DNA of 64,000 nt from positions 744,001 through 808,000 of the forward strand of contig JAPNXP010000011.1 of NCBI GenBank assembly GCA_028753945.1, read 5' to 3'. The position numbers were made by a program, and so were the translations under genes. Positions 1 through 10,500 of the stretch are shown here, in pieces. Each line of letters opens with the position of its first letter. The stretch's first letter is position 1. Source of the DNA: Hexactinellida sp. DTS-2022. Its lineage: Eukaryota; Porifera; Hexactinellida. The notes beneath the pieces were generated by a model. That model worked only from the letters and a program-made list of their open reading frames with translations, was not told where the DNA came from and searched no databases.

Positions 1-264
1 ACTTTATTCTTACTGTTCTATTACTAATGTTTATATTTATTTGTTCATTTAATAAACACAGTTACCATAGGAACTATTGTTATTTTGTAGTTGAATTATT
101 GAGTAACTATTCCCTGTAAATAATCAGCTGCTATTTCTAATAAAGAGTTGGTATCAAAATTTAATGTAAATTAATAAATATTAGACTACAAATACAGAAT
201 TACATTAAAATACAAAAGTGAGGTAAAAAATACGAATAACTAACGAAAGCCAAATACGTAGAAT
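1..264. other. AT-rich sequence, nothing recognised
   Basis: No coding-like frame, RNA gene or clear repeat seen before the first MITE. Confidence 0.5.
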
Positions 265-449
265 CAGGGTTTCATCCAGGCGTACGCGACGCGCCTCCAG
301 ACGCGTAATTTTGAGAGAAAACTTTTCTAGGAGCGCGAAAATCGAGAGATGCTCCCATAGACGTAATACAAATTGAGTAATTTAGGCGCGTGTGAGCGAG
401 CTCAAACTTAATCTAGGCGCGCAGAAAATTCTGCCTGGATGAAAGCCTG
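265..449. mobile_element. hAT-type MITE, 185 bp
   Basis: The ends are inverted copies of each other (CAGGGTTTCATCCAGGC at the left, GCCTGGATGAAAGCCTG at the right). The element is flanked by a perfect 8-bp target duplication, cgtagaat, at 257-264 and 450-457. An 8-bp duplication and CAGG ends are typical of hAT elements. It has no coding capacity. A relative of the same family lies at 55812-56407. Confidence 0.9.
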
Positions 450-512
450 CGTAGAATAGAGATAAGTAGGAATTAGTTAGCTACACTTTAATAATAGTAC
501 AAATAACAAGTG

Positions 513-775
513 CTATTTAGCACTCTGGTTCAGGTAGGACTCCTCTGCTCCTATGGAGGGTACTATTTCTGTAGACTTATGAGTCCGAGTACCCTTGACG
601 GGTCCCTTGGCAGCTGTATCTCCCTTCCACTCTTCGTCTGTTAGCGGGTTCTGGAAATCGGCCAGATTCCTTAGAGTCGTAGAGAGGGTTCTCCGGACTT
701 CGGCCCACTTTTGTCGCCACGATTTCCGGGACTTTCCTCCCTTGATATCGTCAAAGTCTTTTCTTGTTAAACAAC
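513..775 (-). CDS. possible C-terminal exon of an unknown gene
   Basis: An open frame of about 85 codons ends in a stop at 513. It is clearly more GC-rich than its surroundings and has ordinary protein-like composition (a Lys/Arg/Trp-rich start, then a polar tail ending in QSAK). The 5' edge probably lies at an AG acceptor near 765-775, preceded by a T-rich tract, so the annotated start is only approximate. A possible upstream exon lies at about 905-1060 (a frame containing EGNMVFSQQGN), but the intron phases did not join cleanly when I tried them. I do not recognise the protein. It could be a chance open frame. Confidence 0.3.
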
Positions 776-799
776 ATTGTAAACAAATGCCACACAAAT

Positions 800-1895
800 A
801 AACAAAAAACTACAATTAAACAAAAGAAAAATAATTAGCTAACTAATCAACCAACTAACGAACAAACAAGCAAACAAACAAGCAAACTAACTAACTAAGT
901 AACAAACAAATAGCTCACAATTCCATGGAGCATCATCAAGTTTCCTTGCTGACTGAACACCATATTTCCTTCCAAGTCGTATACAAACTCAGCTTCCGCC
1001 AGAGCTCCAAACCGGGATATACCAACTTCCTTTTGTTCCAGAGTCTCTCTTGCTCTTCCTTAAGCTGTCTGAATGGAATTGGACAGATACAATACAAGTT
1101 CCATTGATATATGCAACAAAGATTTGTGTACCGTTCTATTGGAACGTTATGATCGAGTTTCTCACCACAGTTAATTGATTAACCTCCGATGCTGCACGAC
1201 ACATATAATTGTGCCAAATGTTTTGAATATACAACAGAATAATTCCATAGTAAAAGTTGAGAATAATTCCATAGTAAAAGTTTTGTACCACAGATAACAT
1301 AAAAGCAGTATTGTCACAGAAAAATATTTGTAACAATGGGAAATTAAATTTAGTTAGACCTGTAAATCTAACTAAATCCCTTCATTAAATCAGGATATTC
1401 GTTCTAATCGGATAATAGTCAAAAAATTTAGTGCTCTAGGCCCAGGGGGAAATTCATTATAGTATTATAAGCGGTTTATTTCGTTATATCCGACTTCGTC
1501 ATAAAGGGATTTCACTGTATTATTTACACAGCTTAATTTTAGCAGGTTAACTGCAATACAATCTGGATCATTATCAACATAATAGTTGTCCAGTTTAATA
1601 TATGTTAGAATCTCGTTAGTACGAACACCAGGGACCTCAAAATACATTCAACTTATCCGGAATTCGTATTAACCAAAATCATTCGTATTGAAAAAGCTTT
1701 GAAGGGAACTAAATAGCAGGGATTATTTTAACTGCCCATGATCGGAGAAATGTGAAGTTATAAATGATTTTGTGTAGTAATAATTTGCAAATTGTGAAGT
1801 ATAAAAAGTGTGTTAACATAGTCAATCTGACACAACTTTAGATACTTTCACTTCAGATAGGATCATTAATAACAATAAAGCCCTCTAGTACGGTG
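800..1895. other. intergenic; low-complexity AT-rich DNA
   Basis: Tandem aacaaac/aactaac-type repeats occupy about 800-915. A short perfect inverted repeat built on ATTTAGTTAGA sits at about 1347-1376. Nothing else is recognisable apart from the weak exon candidate noted with the preceding feature. Confidence 0.4.
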
Positions 1896-1899
1896 GGAA

Positions 1900-2010
1900 T
1901 GTCACGAAAAAATTGGTCCGGGCCAAAACTGGTCCGGTCGGACCAATTTTGGCCTGCCATAAATGGTCCTAGCTTGCTAAAATAGGTCCGGCCTAAACTT
2001 TTTGCTAGAT
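1900..2010. repeat. GGTCC/GGACC palindrome-rich MITE-like repeat
   Basis: Several units of the form ttGGTCCGGnCGGACCaa lie close together. The same building block recurs at 2330-2545 and, in altered form, at 24195-24392. It is probably a non-autonomous DNA transposon or a fragment of one. No clear target duplication was found. Confidence 0.5.
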
Positions 2011-2329
2011 CGCACTAAAGTTGCTATAACAAACCTCCCACTAGTGCGAAATTGTATAGGACGATCAATTATCAAATTGAAAATGTATCTTTTTCTAATT
2101 GTCTACTATGGATCAGGGGAAAAAGGAGTCCCTTGTAAGTATGTATGAAGGCATGAATAATAGTGAAAAGAATTGGTTTTGTAATTGTGATATATGGAGA
2201 CATGGAGTTACGGTGTAAAGAATCAACTTTGTAATTGTGTATTATTGACTATTGTGAAAACATTTGCATCTCTATGTATTCTTGTATTGATGAATGATAA
2301 AAAGCTCTATGATTATTGTCTTGGAATGA

Positions 2330-2545
2330 CTGCCAAAAACTGGTCCGGCGGGGACCACCTTTGGCCAATGGGGACCGCCTTTGGCGACCAAAACTGGTCC
2401 GGCCGGACCATTTTTGGCGACCAAAGCTAGTCCGACCGGACCATTTATGGCCGGCCAAAATTGGTCCCGGACCAGTTTTGGCAGTCAAAAGTGGTCCGGC
2501 CGGACCACTTTTTACCCGGACCAATTTTGGCGTGACAGGAACTGG
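2330..2545. repeat. GGTCCGGCCGGACC palindrome array
   Basis: About six alternating copies of tGGTCCGGCCGGACCa, separated by ttttggc spacers, make this stretch almost continuously self-complementary. It lies about 270 bp upstream of the NHL gene. Open frames through it are by-products of the repeat. The edges (tgactgcc at the left, ggcgtgacag at the right) suggest short inverted ends. Confidence 0.55.
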
Positions 2546-2818
2546 GTATTACGTAATCCCCTAATTCTCATTTTGATAATACAAACATTTATTTCCAATT
2601 CGTCACTCCGTGGAAATACCCTGCAGACTCTAGCAAGTAGCAACTGTAGATATGCACAGGAATTTTGTTTAAGTTCCCAGTTGATGCATTCCAGGGTTTC
2701 ATTTGGCGTAGTATTTTGTATAAATTTCTTTAGATGCTCTAAATACATTACATCAAATAGGCACACAATTTATTTCGTTATTTTCTGGTAGTTTGCATTG
2801 AAATCGTGGATAATCCAA

Positions 2819-4066
2819 ATGGCCGCTAGATTTCCTGACCCAGCAATTCCCATAGACACAATCGAGACACAAATAAATCATTTCTGCGATAGAATAATAA
2901 TGTGTGTGAATGCAAGGAGAATTACTCTCCTAGCAACCGTTCAAGAGACAAGGAACGCAAAGATCGAGAAACTGAGACGGCGCGTCGAGGCACGCCAGCA
3001 GTTGGAAGCGACGAAGGGAGAAATAGAGAGACTCCTGAAGGAGAATATTCTCCAGGAGACCCAGCAGCTGCTTCTGAGAGAAGTGGAGCGAAAGCTGGAA
3101 GAGGTGAGCACACCTCTTCCGGAGACACGCGTGGAGTTCCGAGGAGAGTACGGACACCTGGAACAGCTGATAGCAGCTCTCGGAGAGATACGGGAGGAGG
3201 AGGTTCCAGCTGTGCCCAGATACGAAGCCATGAGACCGACCATAGCTTTCGGGAAGAAAGGCAAAGCTCCTGGAGAGTTGTGTTGTCCTAATGCAATAGC
3301 GATTGACAGAAATACAAACCATATTTATGTTGCAGAGATGGGTGTATTGTTACCTTACTTCCCGCGTATCTCCACATTCTCAGATGGAGGTGAGTTCCTA
3401 AGCAGTTACACTCACGAACACATGGAGTGTCCATACGGTATAGCTATAGACACAGACAACTTGTACGTTACGGATGTAGGAGTAGATGCTGTGTTTCAGT
3501 TTAAGATAGAATCTGACGTACGATTAGTAGCTAAGTTAGGAACAAAGGGAACTGGGAATGGAAAGTTCGATTTGCCCACTAGCCTCGCTGTCTCTACCGA
3601 CGGAGATGTTTATGTAACAGATTATAACAACAACAGAGTGCAGATCCTAGATAGTTCCCTACACTATATACGGACTCTAACTGAACACTCAATTGGACGG
3701 CCTATAGATATCAAGCTAACAGCTGATTCAGTGTATGTGCTATGTAAAGTCACTCCCTGTATCCGTGTGTTCTCCCACACAGGAGACACGCTACGCTCTA
3801 TCATAACACGAGGGGACCAGCTACAGGTCAATGACGCTATGTTCTTCTGTTTGGACTCACAGGAGAATATCATTATTAGCGATTTCGATGCTCACAACCT
3901 AAAAGTATTCTCAAATGAAGGAAATCTCGTTTGCACCATCGGACAAATGGGAGATGGAATAGGAAAGTTTGACTGCCCTCGAGGAGTAACTCTGAACAAT
4001 ACCTTGTGCTTAGTTGTTGTTTCTTGGAATGACAACTATGGTCTTCAAATATTCTCCTCTTTTTGA
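2819..4066 (+). CDS. coiled-coil/NHL-repeat protein, 415 aa, intronless
   Basis: The first ATG in the frame is at 2819; the frame stays open a little further upstream only through a TTG. Residues about 35-105 are rich in Glu, Lys and Arg in a helical pattern and should form a coiled coil. Residues about 138-415 form a beta-propeller-like series of NHL-type blades: GELxxPNAIAID, HIYVAE, PYGIAIDTDNLYVTDVG, GKFDLPTSLAVSTDGDVYVTD and GKFDCPRGVTL. There is no RING or B-box in front, unlike TRIM-NHL proteins, so a ubiquitin-ligase role should not be assumed. NHL propellers usually bind RNA or protein. The N-terminal start (AARFPDPAIPIDTIETQIN) resembles an expanded family that I associate with sponges; this is from memory only. 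No defects were seen. The downstream region to about 6.3 kb looks like decayed coding DNA. Confidence 0.85.
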   Translation: MAARFPDPAIPIDTIETQINHFCDRIIMCVNARRITLLATVQETRNAKIEKLRRRVEARQQLEATKGEIERLLKENILQETQQLLLREVERKLEEVSTPLPETRVEFRGEYGHLEQLIAALGEIREEEVPAVPRYEAMRPTIAFGKKGKAPGELCCPNAIAIDRNTNHIYVAEMGVLLPYFPRISTFSDGGEFLSSYTHEHMECPYGIAIDTDNLYVTDVGVDAVFQFKIESDVRLVAKLGTKGTGNGKFDLPTSLAVSTDGDVYVTDYNNNRVQILDSSLHYIRTLTEHSIGRPIDIKLTADSVYVLCKVTPCIRVFSHTGDTLRSIITRGDQLQVNDAMFFCLDSQENIIISDFDAHNLKVFSNEGNLVCTIGQMGDGIGKFDCPRGVTLNNTLCLVVVSWNDNYGLQIFSSF

Positions 4067-4139
4067 CTATTATTATTTTATTTATTCTCTTTATACTGAG
4101 CATATTAAATTCTTAGGCTATCCCATTTTTATGCTATAA

Positions 4140-6330
4140 CCAATCTTCTTAATCTTTTAAAAATTGAACGGCACATTGAAATGCATGTTAGAATATGAAT
4201 AAATTAAGTCGGAAATGAAACGATTGAAGGAAAGTTAATGGATCTCTCAGGTATACCTCAAAGAATACGTGCTTCAATCAAATCTCACTATTTTCGAGAG
4301 TTGAGCAGTGTAGAGATATTTTGAGATATTGTGTATTAATACCCGAGTTAGCTAAATTGAAAGCTCCTATTTACAAAAGAGACAAGCGCCTTTTGAGAAA
4401 CAAACAATTACAGCGAAACGGGAATTGGAAAAAAGTATAATAAAATTATTGGCATCACGATAAAACAGGACAAAATAACCCGAATCGAAACAGAACTCCA
4501 GCGGCTAGAAAATGAGTTTAAGAATCAGTTCCTCAATGTAGAAGTCAGAATAAGCATTAAGCGAATAGAGAAGACTCTAGACCAGTGATCGGCAACCAGT
4601 GGGCCGCGAGGCTATTTTGTATGGGCCTCATGAAACTTCTGACATGTATATATTGTATACAATATCATGTTCAACTACCCATGATAATTTAAATCTGGGC
4701 CACATGACATTTTGTTCTTGTAAAGTGGGCCACCGAGAAACCAAGTTGCCGACCACTGCTCTAGACAAACCTCATTTGTACACACTCCCGCACCTAATTA
4801 TGTGGAGGGACACGGCTCAGGAGAAAATACAAAAATAAAGAACTTTCTATTACAGTCCTACATGAGTTACCGCAAGACTAATAGAGTAATACCAATCTCT
4901 GATTAACAGCTAAGAGCTGTAATCCTTGAACTGAGAACCTATCCTATACCGGAGCCTTGGTGCTCACATTGCATGAGAGAGGAATTAACTCATTTGATAA
5001 AAGGAGAGTTCGTATTCTTTGTGCATTCTGGAATAGAGAAGGATATAGTACCTCTGATCCTTTCTGAGCTAGACATACTGCCCGGAGAACTCGTCAGATA
5101 TACAACTCTAGAATTGATAGATTGAAAAGGGATTCAAAGTTAGCTAGTGAAAGATTATTACCAAAAACTGCTAGAAATATGGATAGGAAACTGGAATCGT
5201 TTGTAATTTCGTTTGCAGAAATTGAGTTTAACGTAAACTTTGCATTTGAAGAACTTCCTCTCTTGTACAGAGATGGGAGGTCACTGGATTACCTGGTCAG
5301 CAAGAATGGAGATGACCAATTGTTGAAGCAAATATACACCATTCTTCTGAGAAGAATCCGTCACTTCTATGACAAAAGAATTAACATTCCATCTATTGTT
5401 ATGGACAATAAGAACTTTCCATTACTCGTAGCTAGTAGCTACACATAAAGCTGAAAAGATCATACGTAACTAATCCATCTGGAATAGACAGAGGGGCGAC
5501 TGAAAGGTTACAGTTGGTAACTCCAGCTTCTGTCCTTGTGGTTAATGAAACTGTGATAGTAGCAGACAAACGCGGTCATTTAATCACATGCTACAGATAT
5601 AGTGATCTGGAGGCACTTGCATGAATCATCTTGAAACAGCTGACTCTCCTGTTCCTCTAACACTCTTTGAAGATTCCTTATTCGTGTGCTATACTAATGA
5701 ATTCTTGAAATATAGCTTGTCATGGAAAGATAAACTACATGTAGAAGTATCCAATTCGAAACTTCCAATGAAATACCAGAAATCTGCTGTACGACTTCCA
5801 ACAAATAGTATTTGTTTGTTGCAACTCTCAAACTCATTCTCATCTATATAGATCCACACACTCGGAGTACAACGGGAGTATCCACTGAAACTCATTAACG
5901 ATTATACCAACAAAAACAGGTATCCATATGGTTGCAGGATATGAAGGCTACAAGGTATTCCATCATCTGCTCTTCACAGGATCTCACTCTCCTCTCCAAT
6001 AATTCACATTAACAGGAGAACTCATTAAGACCATCCTACACAAGATAAGATATTGGGAGCATATCACTTTAACCTACTTATGAATCCTGTTACAGGAGAA
6101 TCGTTTACTATATAACAGACTTTTGAGACAGTACTAAAGAGTATTTAACTTGGAAGGAGAGTTCATAGATCATTTTTCAGAAAAAGAGTTTGAGTGGGAC
6201 AGATCTTCCATCCGACTGGAATATTCGTAGAATGATCAGGACTCATTACCGTCTGTGACATGAAAGAAAACTGTCTGCAGAGACTCTGAATTGTCATATC
6301 TCAGTACAGGTATATTCATGTAATATCCCT
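4140..6330 (+). pseudogene. decayed gene-like region with scattered open frames
   Basis: At 4340-4580 broken frames encode Lys/Glu-rich helical sequence similar in character to the coiled coil of the upstream NHL gene. An open frame at 5122-5448 (about 108 codons, reading LESFVISFAEIEF and DKRINIPSIVMDN) has protein-like composition but no family I recognise. Further frames with stops continue to about 5960. The simplest reading is an old, broken paralogue on the same strand, later hit by the hAT MITE at 4583. Relation to the NHL gene is inferred from composition only. Confidence 0.35.
4583..4758. mobile_element. hAT-type MITE, 176 bp
   Basis: The ends read CAGTGATCGGCAACC and, inverted, GTTGCCGACCACTG. 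The target duplication ctctagac is perfect at 4575-4582 and 4759-4766. It is related to the element at 6337-6540; both targets contain CTCTAG. Confidence 0.9.
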
Positions 6331-6336
6331 CTAGTG

Positions 6337-6540
6337 CAGGGGTCGGCAACCCTAGGCACGCGTGCCACTTATGGCACGCGAAGTGTTTCCCATGGCACGC
6401 CAAGTGATTCACCAAACATTTTCCGTGGTGACCATATTATGTTTTCTCTAAAAATAAATTATGTTTGGCACGCAAGGTCATAAATATGTTGACATTATAG
6501 GTAAACTGGCACACATCATTCAAAAGGTTGCCGGTCCCTG
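6337..6540. mobile_element. hAT-type MITE, 204 bp
   Basis: The ends read CAGGGGTCGGCAACC and GGTTGCCGGTCCCTG. The perfect 8-bp target duplication ctctagtg lies at 6329-6336 and 6541-6548. An internal run of GGCACGCG-type palindromes follows the left end. Confidence 0.92.
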
Positions 6541-6741
6541 CTCTAGTGTGTCACAACATAGATACCTAAGTTTAACCTAACCTACCCCAGTGACCTATTT
6601 GTTGTTGTTTGTTTCTCTTATTTCAAATGAATAATCCGATCAAATCATGGAAGCTTAATAGGACTCAATAAGACGATTTCTATCTGAATAATAGAGTATA
6701 GCGCAATAAATAAGAAAAAATTGGCAATTCTATTGTAGCTA

Positions 6742-6840
6742 CAGTGGAACCTCGATTAACCGAACACCCCAGGATTTCCTAGTTTAGCCTTAAATTATTC
6801 GAACTGGTCCCAATGAAATCGGATAATTAAGGTTTCACTG
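6742..6840. mobile_element. pogo/Tc1-like MITE, 99 bp, TA target
   Basis: The ends CAGTGGAACCTCGATTAA and TTAAGGTTTCACTG are inverted, with a TA on each side. One of many TA-flanked CAGT...ACTG miniature elements in the window. The remainder of 6550-7145 holds nothing else that I recognise. Confidence 0.8.
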
Positions 6841-7145
6841 TAATTAGTATGGAATTAAGGTTGGATCAGAAGTAGATTATATATATCCATAGGATGCCAA
6901 CATGCATATATGTTGGGTGGAGTATGCTCTCCGATACTTCGCAAAAAAGCATACTTTCTGGACTTTAAACACCTCTTTACAAAATAAGGCCGCTGCCTGC
7001 TGATCTTTAAGCAATTAGTGAAAGAATGTAGTTTTAAAGTTTAATATAATATCACTACACACACAGTAATTATATTATCAAAAAATATAATTACAAACTA
7101 GAGAAAAACTACAAAAAAAAGCACCAAATGAGCAGAAAAGCTATT

Positions 7146-7579
7146 TTAAGCATCAGTAGTATCCATCTCGTCAAGATTCCCGTAGGTTTCAGTCTCAACT
7201 TCACATCCCTTGTTGGCAAAGTTAGTTTGCACAGGTATAGTATCGTAGAATTCTTCAGATTTCAATGGGACATCTTCAAGCTTCAACATAGAATCTCTCC
7301 TCTCAGCGTAGTTAGCGTAGGTAGGAGCTCGTCTCTCTCTCATAGGCGGTATTCCCGTGTAAATATCTTCGCTTCTGTAGGTAGGGTTAACCTCGATATC
7401 CCTGAGTGCGATATTCCTATCCATTCTTGTCCCAAATTTCTTGCCACGTCTCCTATTAATGCGTACAGCCATGCAAACAACAATGACGAGTATTAGCAGT
7501 AACACTAGTCCCAGTAAGAGTAAACCAGTCAAGGTTAAGCCCAAATCTTTCCCAGTGAATTGGGAGTCAGCAGGAACCT
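7146..7579 (-). CDS. receptor last exon: transmembrane helix and tyrosine-rich tail
   Basis: The AG acceptor is just upstream of 7579 and a TAA ends the frame at 7146. After about 10 extracellular residues comes a helix of roughly 26 hydrophobic residues (LTGLLLLGLVLLLILVIVV), then a basic stop-transfer stretch (RINRRRGKK). The tail has six tyrosines, including YTGI and YDTI (YxxI type) and YGNL, which fits a GRB2-type pYxN site and also YxxL. None of the YxxI/L sites has the hydrophobic residue at -2 expected of a strict ITIM, and their spacing does not fit an ITAM. Confidence 0.9.
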
Positions 7580-10500
7580 CTGTTAGAAATAATAAAAATA
7601 AACAGAAAAATCAAACGAAAGAAATGTAAATAGGTCATTTGTTATAATAATTGAACCTCATTAGTACAGTAGATGCTGGATCCATATAAAAACAGAGATT
7701 TAAAAAACTATGATTATAAGGACATGCTGGCTAAGATTCCAGAATCCTGACTCGATTTACCGAATGTTCTGTATTCTACTCAATCAAATTCTTACCGGAT
7801 ATAAGAACATTCTACTGGAAAACGGTTGGTATATACCCCTATACAAGTTATGCCGGTTATAAGAACATTATATGCAGTTCCCGGCGATGTTCTTATAAGC
7901 GATATCGACTTTGTAGTAATGATTACTACATATTATCTGAGCAGGGTTGCCGTGGGAATGGGAATCAGATTTTCTCCTGTGGGGATCCCCATAGGAATCC
8001 CCATGGGATATTCGAATATGGTTTCATTAGGTCATCCTTAATTCATATAGGCTTTACTATTGATACGAATCTGCTTTAGTAATTAAATTGTTTTTTATGT
8101 ATATATTATACTCCCCTATGGGATTCCTTATGGGGATTCCTATGGGAATGGAAATGGGAACGGAAATTCCATTCCCACGGCAACCGTGATTGATCTCGGG
8201 TTTAAATAAGCGATTCCCAACCTTTTAATTAGCTATAGCACCTGTGTCCCATTGAACGTAATACAATTTTTTAGATCTTGGGGACCCCATGTTGTAACCA
8301 CTGGCGTCAAATGGATTAAGATTTAGAATATGATTCGAAAATCCTCTACAACAAATTCCAAAAAGTTCGGGCTCGCGTATTTTTGTACTTTGCCTTATGC
8401 CAGTATTATATCCTAGCAAGGTCTTCATAGGAGGAAGAAAGCAGTTAGGGTCCGTGAGAGATTATATGTCAAAGAGTAGCATGTCATCATGGTAAATCGG
8501 TATATAATATATGAGTAGCTAGGGGGACTGAATACAAGCTATAAACACTAAGGTATGTACCTGGTAGTTTCGTTACAGTCTCCACCACAAGAGGGCCAGC
8601 TCCCAAGCTGTTGTGAGGTCTCAGCGTGAAGGTGTATCCGTCTGTAGCGTTGAGGGAGTTAATGTAGAAGAAGTACTGATCGGTCTTGAGATAGAATGTC
8701 TGCTTTAGAAAGTGCGACGAGTAGGATAGAGAGTACAGCGTGATATCTCCGTTCCGTAGCTCGCGAGCGAGAGGATACCATGTCAGTAATACGGTTGTGC
8801 TGTTGATCTGTATAATCTGAAAGTTGTTAACAGGAGCAGAGGGTACTAAAGGGAGAAATATAAAGTTTTAAAGATTCAATTTCGTTTTAACGAATTCCAA
8901 GGCACTTTGTTCATTTCGATAGATACAAGCTGAATTCGTTACAGGCGCAGTATTAATTAGCTCTACTTTATATGTAGTATATTATTATAGGTAGATAAGT
9001 ACATATTGTAAGTACTGAGTACTCACGAGATTGCAGTGTAGAGAACAGAATGGGATCGCTGGACACGCCAGGTCCCGACGTGATCTCAGGCGTTACACAA
9101 ACAGTATACTTGTAGTTAGGATGGAGTCCCGTTATATCAACTGTAGTTCCTTTTGACGTCACGCTCCTAGTGTAGGAGGAGTTAACAGCTGAGACCAGAA
9201 TGGAGTATAGGATTATGTCTCCGTTCTGCTCCGCGAGAGGCGGGTCCTCCCAGCTGACAGACAGACTGGTAGAAGTGACGTCAGAGATAGCCACAACCTG
9301 TACAGCAGCAGAAGGCACTGGGAGAGGGAGATTGGAAATATTAAATTTATTTATTTTCAACAAGCCATATATTGCATGTGTTTGTTGTAGTAAGTAGAGT
9401 TTGCTTATTATGCAGTGTCTCTATTATGAAAAAGCCAAATAACAACTTGTACGTGCTTGTAATAAGCGGAGTTCGCATAATATGAACATATTATTTGGTC
9501 CATGTATGTAGAATATGAATAACCTGACTGTATCGCTTCACTATGTAAGCACAACATACCATCCTCCATAGTGTTAATATCTATCATGCTAGCCGGCCCC
9601 ATTCCCTCCGAGTTAGCGGGCTGCACCGTGAGTGAGTAGAGAGAGTTGGGAGACAGGCCGGTTAGCATGGCGTGTTGTCGCTCCGTGTAGAGCTCAGTGC
9701 CCGCGCCGTCCCGTCTGTCTCTGTGCAGAGACCCGTCCGACATGTGCACCCGGTAGTGCAGCCCCGCCCCGTTAAGGGAGCTGGCGACGGGAGAGGACCA
9801 GGAGACCAGCGCGCTGCGGGGGGAGACCGACTCCAGGGTCAGGCCAGACACCGGCAAGGAGGGGACTAGATAAGTCAAGTATTTGCCATTTTATTTCCAG
9901 GCCAGGGTTTACTTTCTAATTGCTCGTAAAATAAATTACCTATTGTCATGGAATAAACTGAACTTAGGTTTTCAAATACGCTGGAAACATCTAAAATACT
10001 TTTGAGAATGATTTCTCATAGGATTTAACCACAATGACGTAATCAAATATACATACCCATATAACTTAAATAAGATTAGTTCTGAGAGACAATTATGTTT
10101 AAAATGCTCTCGCTCGTATCCATGGTTTGGTCTGTGTCCGCCTGCGCCTCGGATTGTAACACCTCCAAAGTGTCGAGGAGCGTCAGTGGCTCGGTGTCCT
10201 CGCTAGTGGCGCCTTTGTCAGAAACTAGGTTTCTCTTAAATCTGAATTCGTCGAACTTTGTTATGAACTTAAGCTGGCTCTGGTAGTCTCCTGTAAATAG
10301 TTTAAATACCACTGCGTAACCATAGTACCATAAGAAATACAGTATAACCTCGTTAGTAGGAACACTATTTAAGTCCCCTTCAAAGCCTTTCAATACAAAT
10401 GATATTGGTTAATACGAATTCCGAATAAGGCGAACAAGTTTTGACGGTCCCAGATGTTCCTACTAACGAGGTTCTATTGTAGCAAATTCCCGCTTATAAC

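Noticed and set aside
513..1107. A two-exon minus-strand gene joining 905-1060 to 513-775
   Set aside because: No donor/acceptor pair that I tried kept the reading frame; only the terminal exon was listed, with low confidence.
2194..2791. Several overlapping frames on both strands
   Set aside because: Artefacts of the GGTCCGGCCGGACC array.
7128..7496. 122-codon plus-strand frame
   Set aside because: Antisense shadow of the receptor's last exon.
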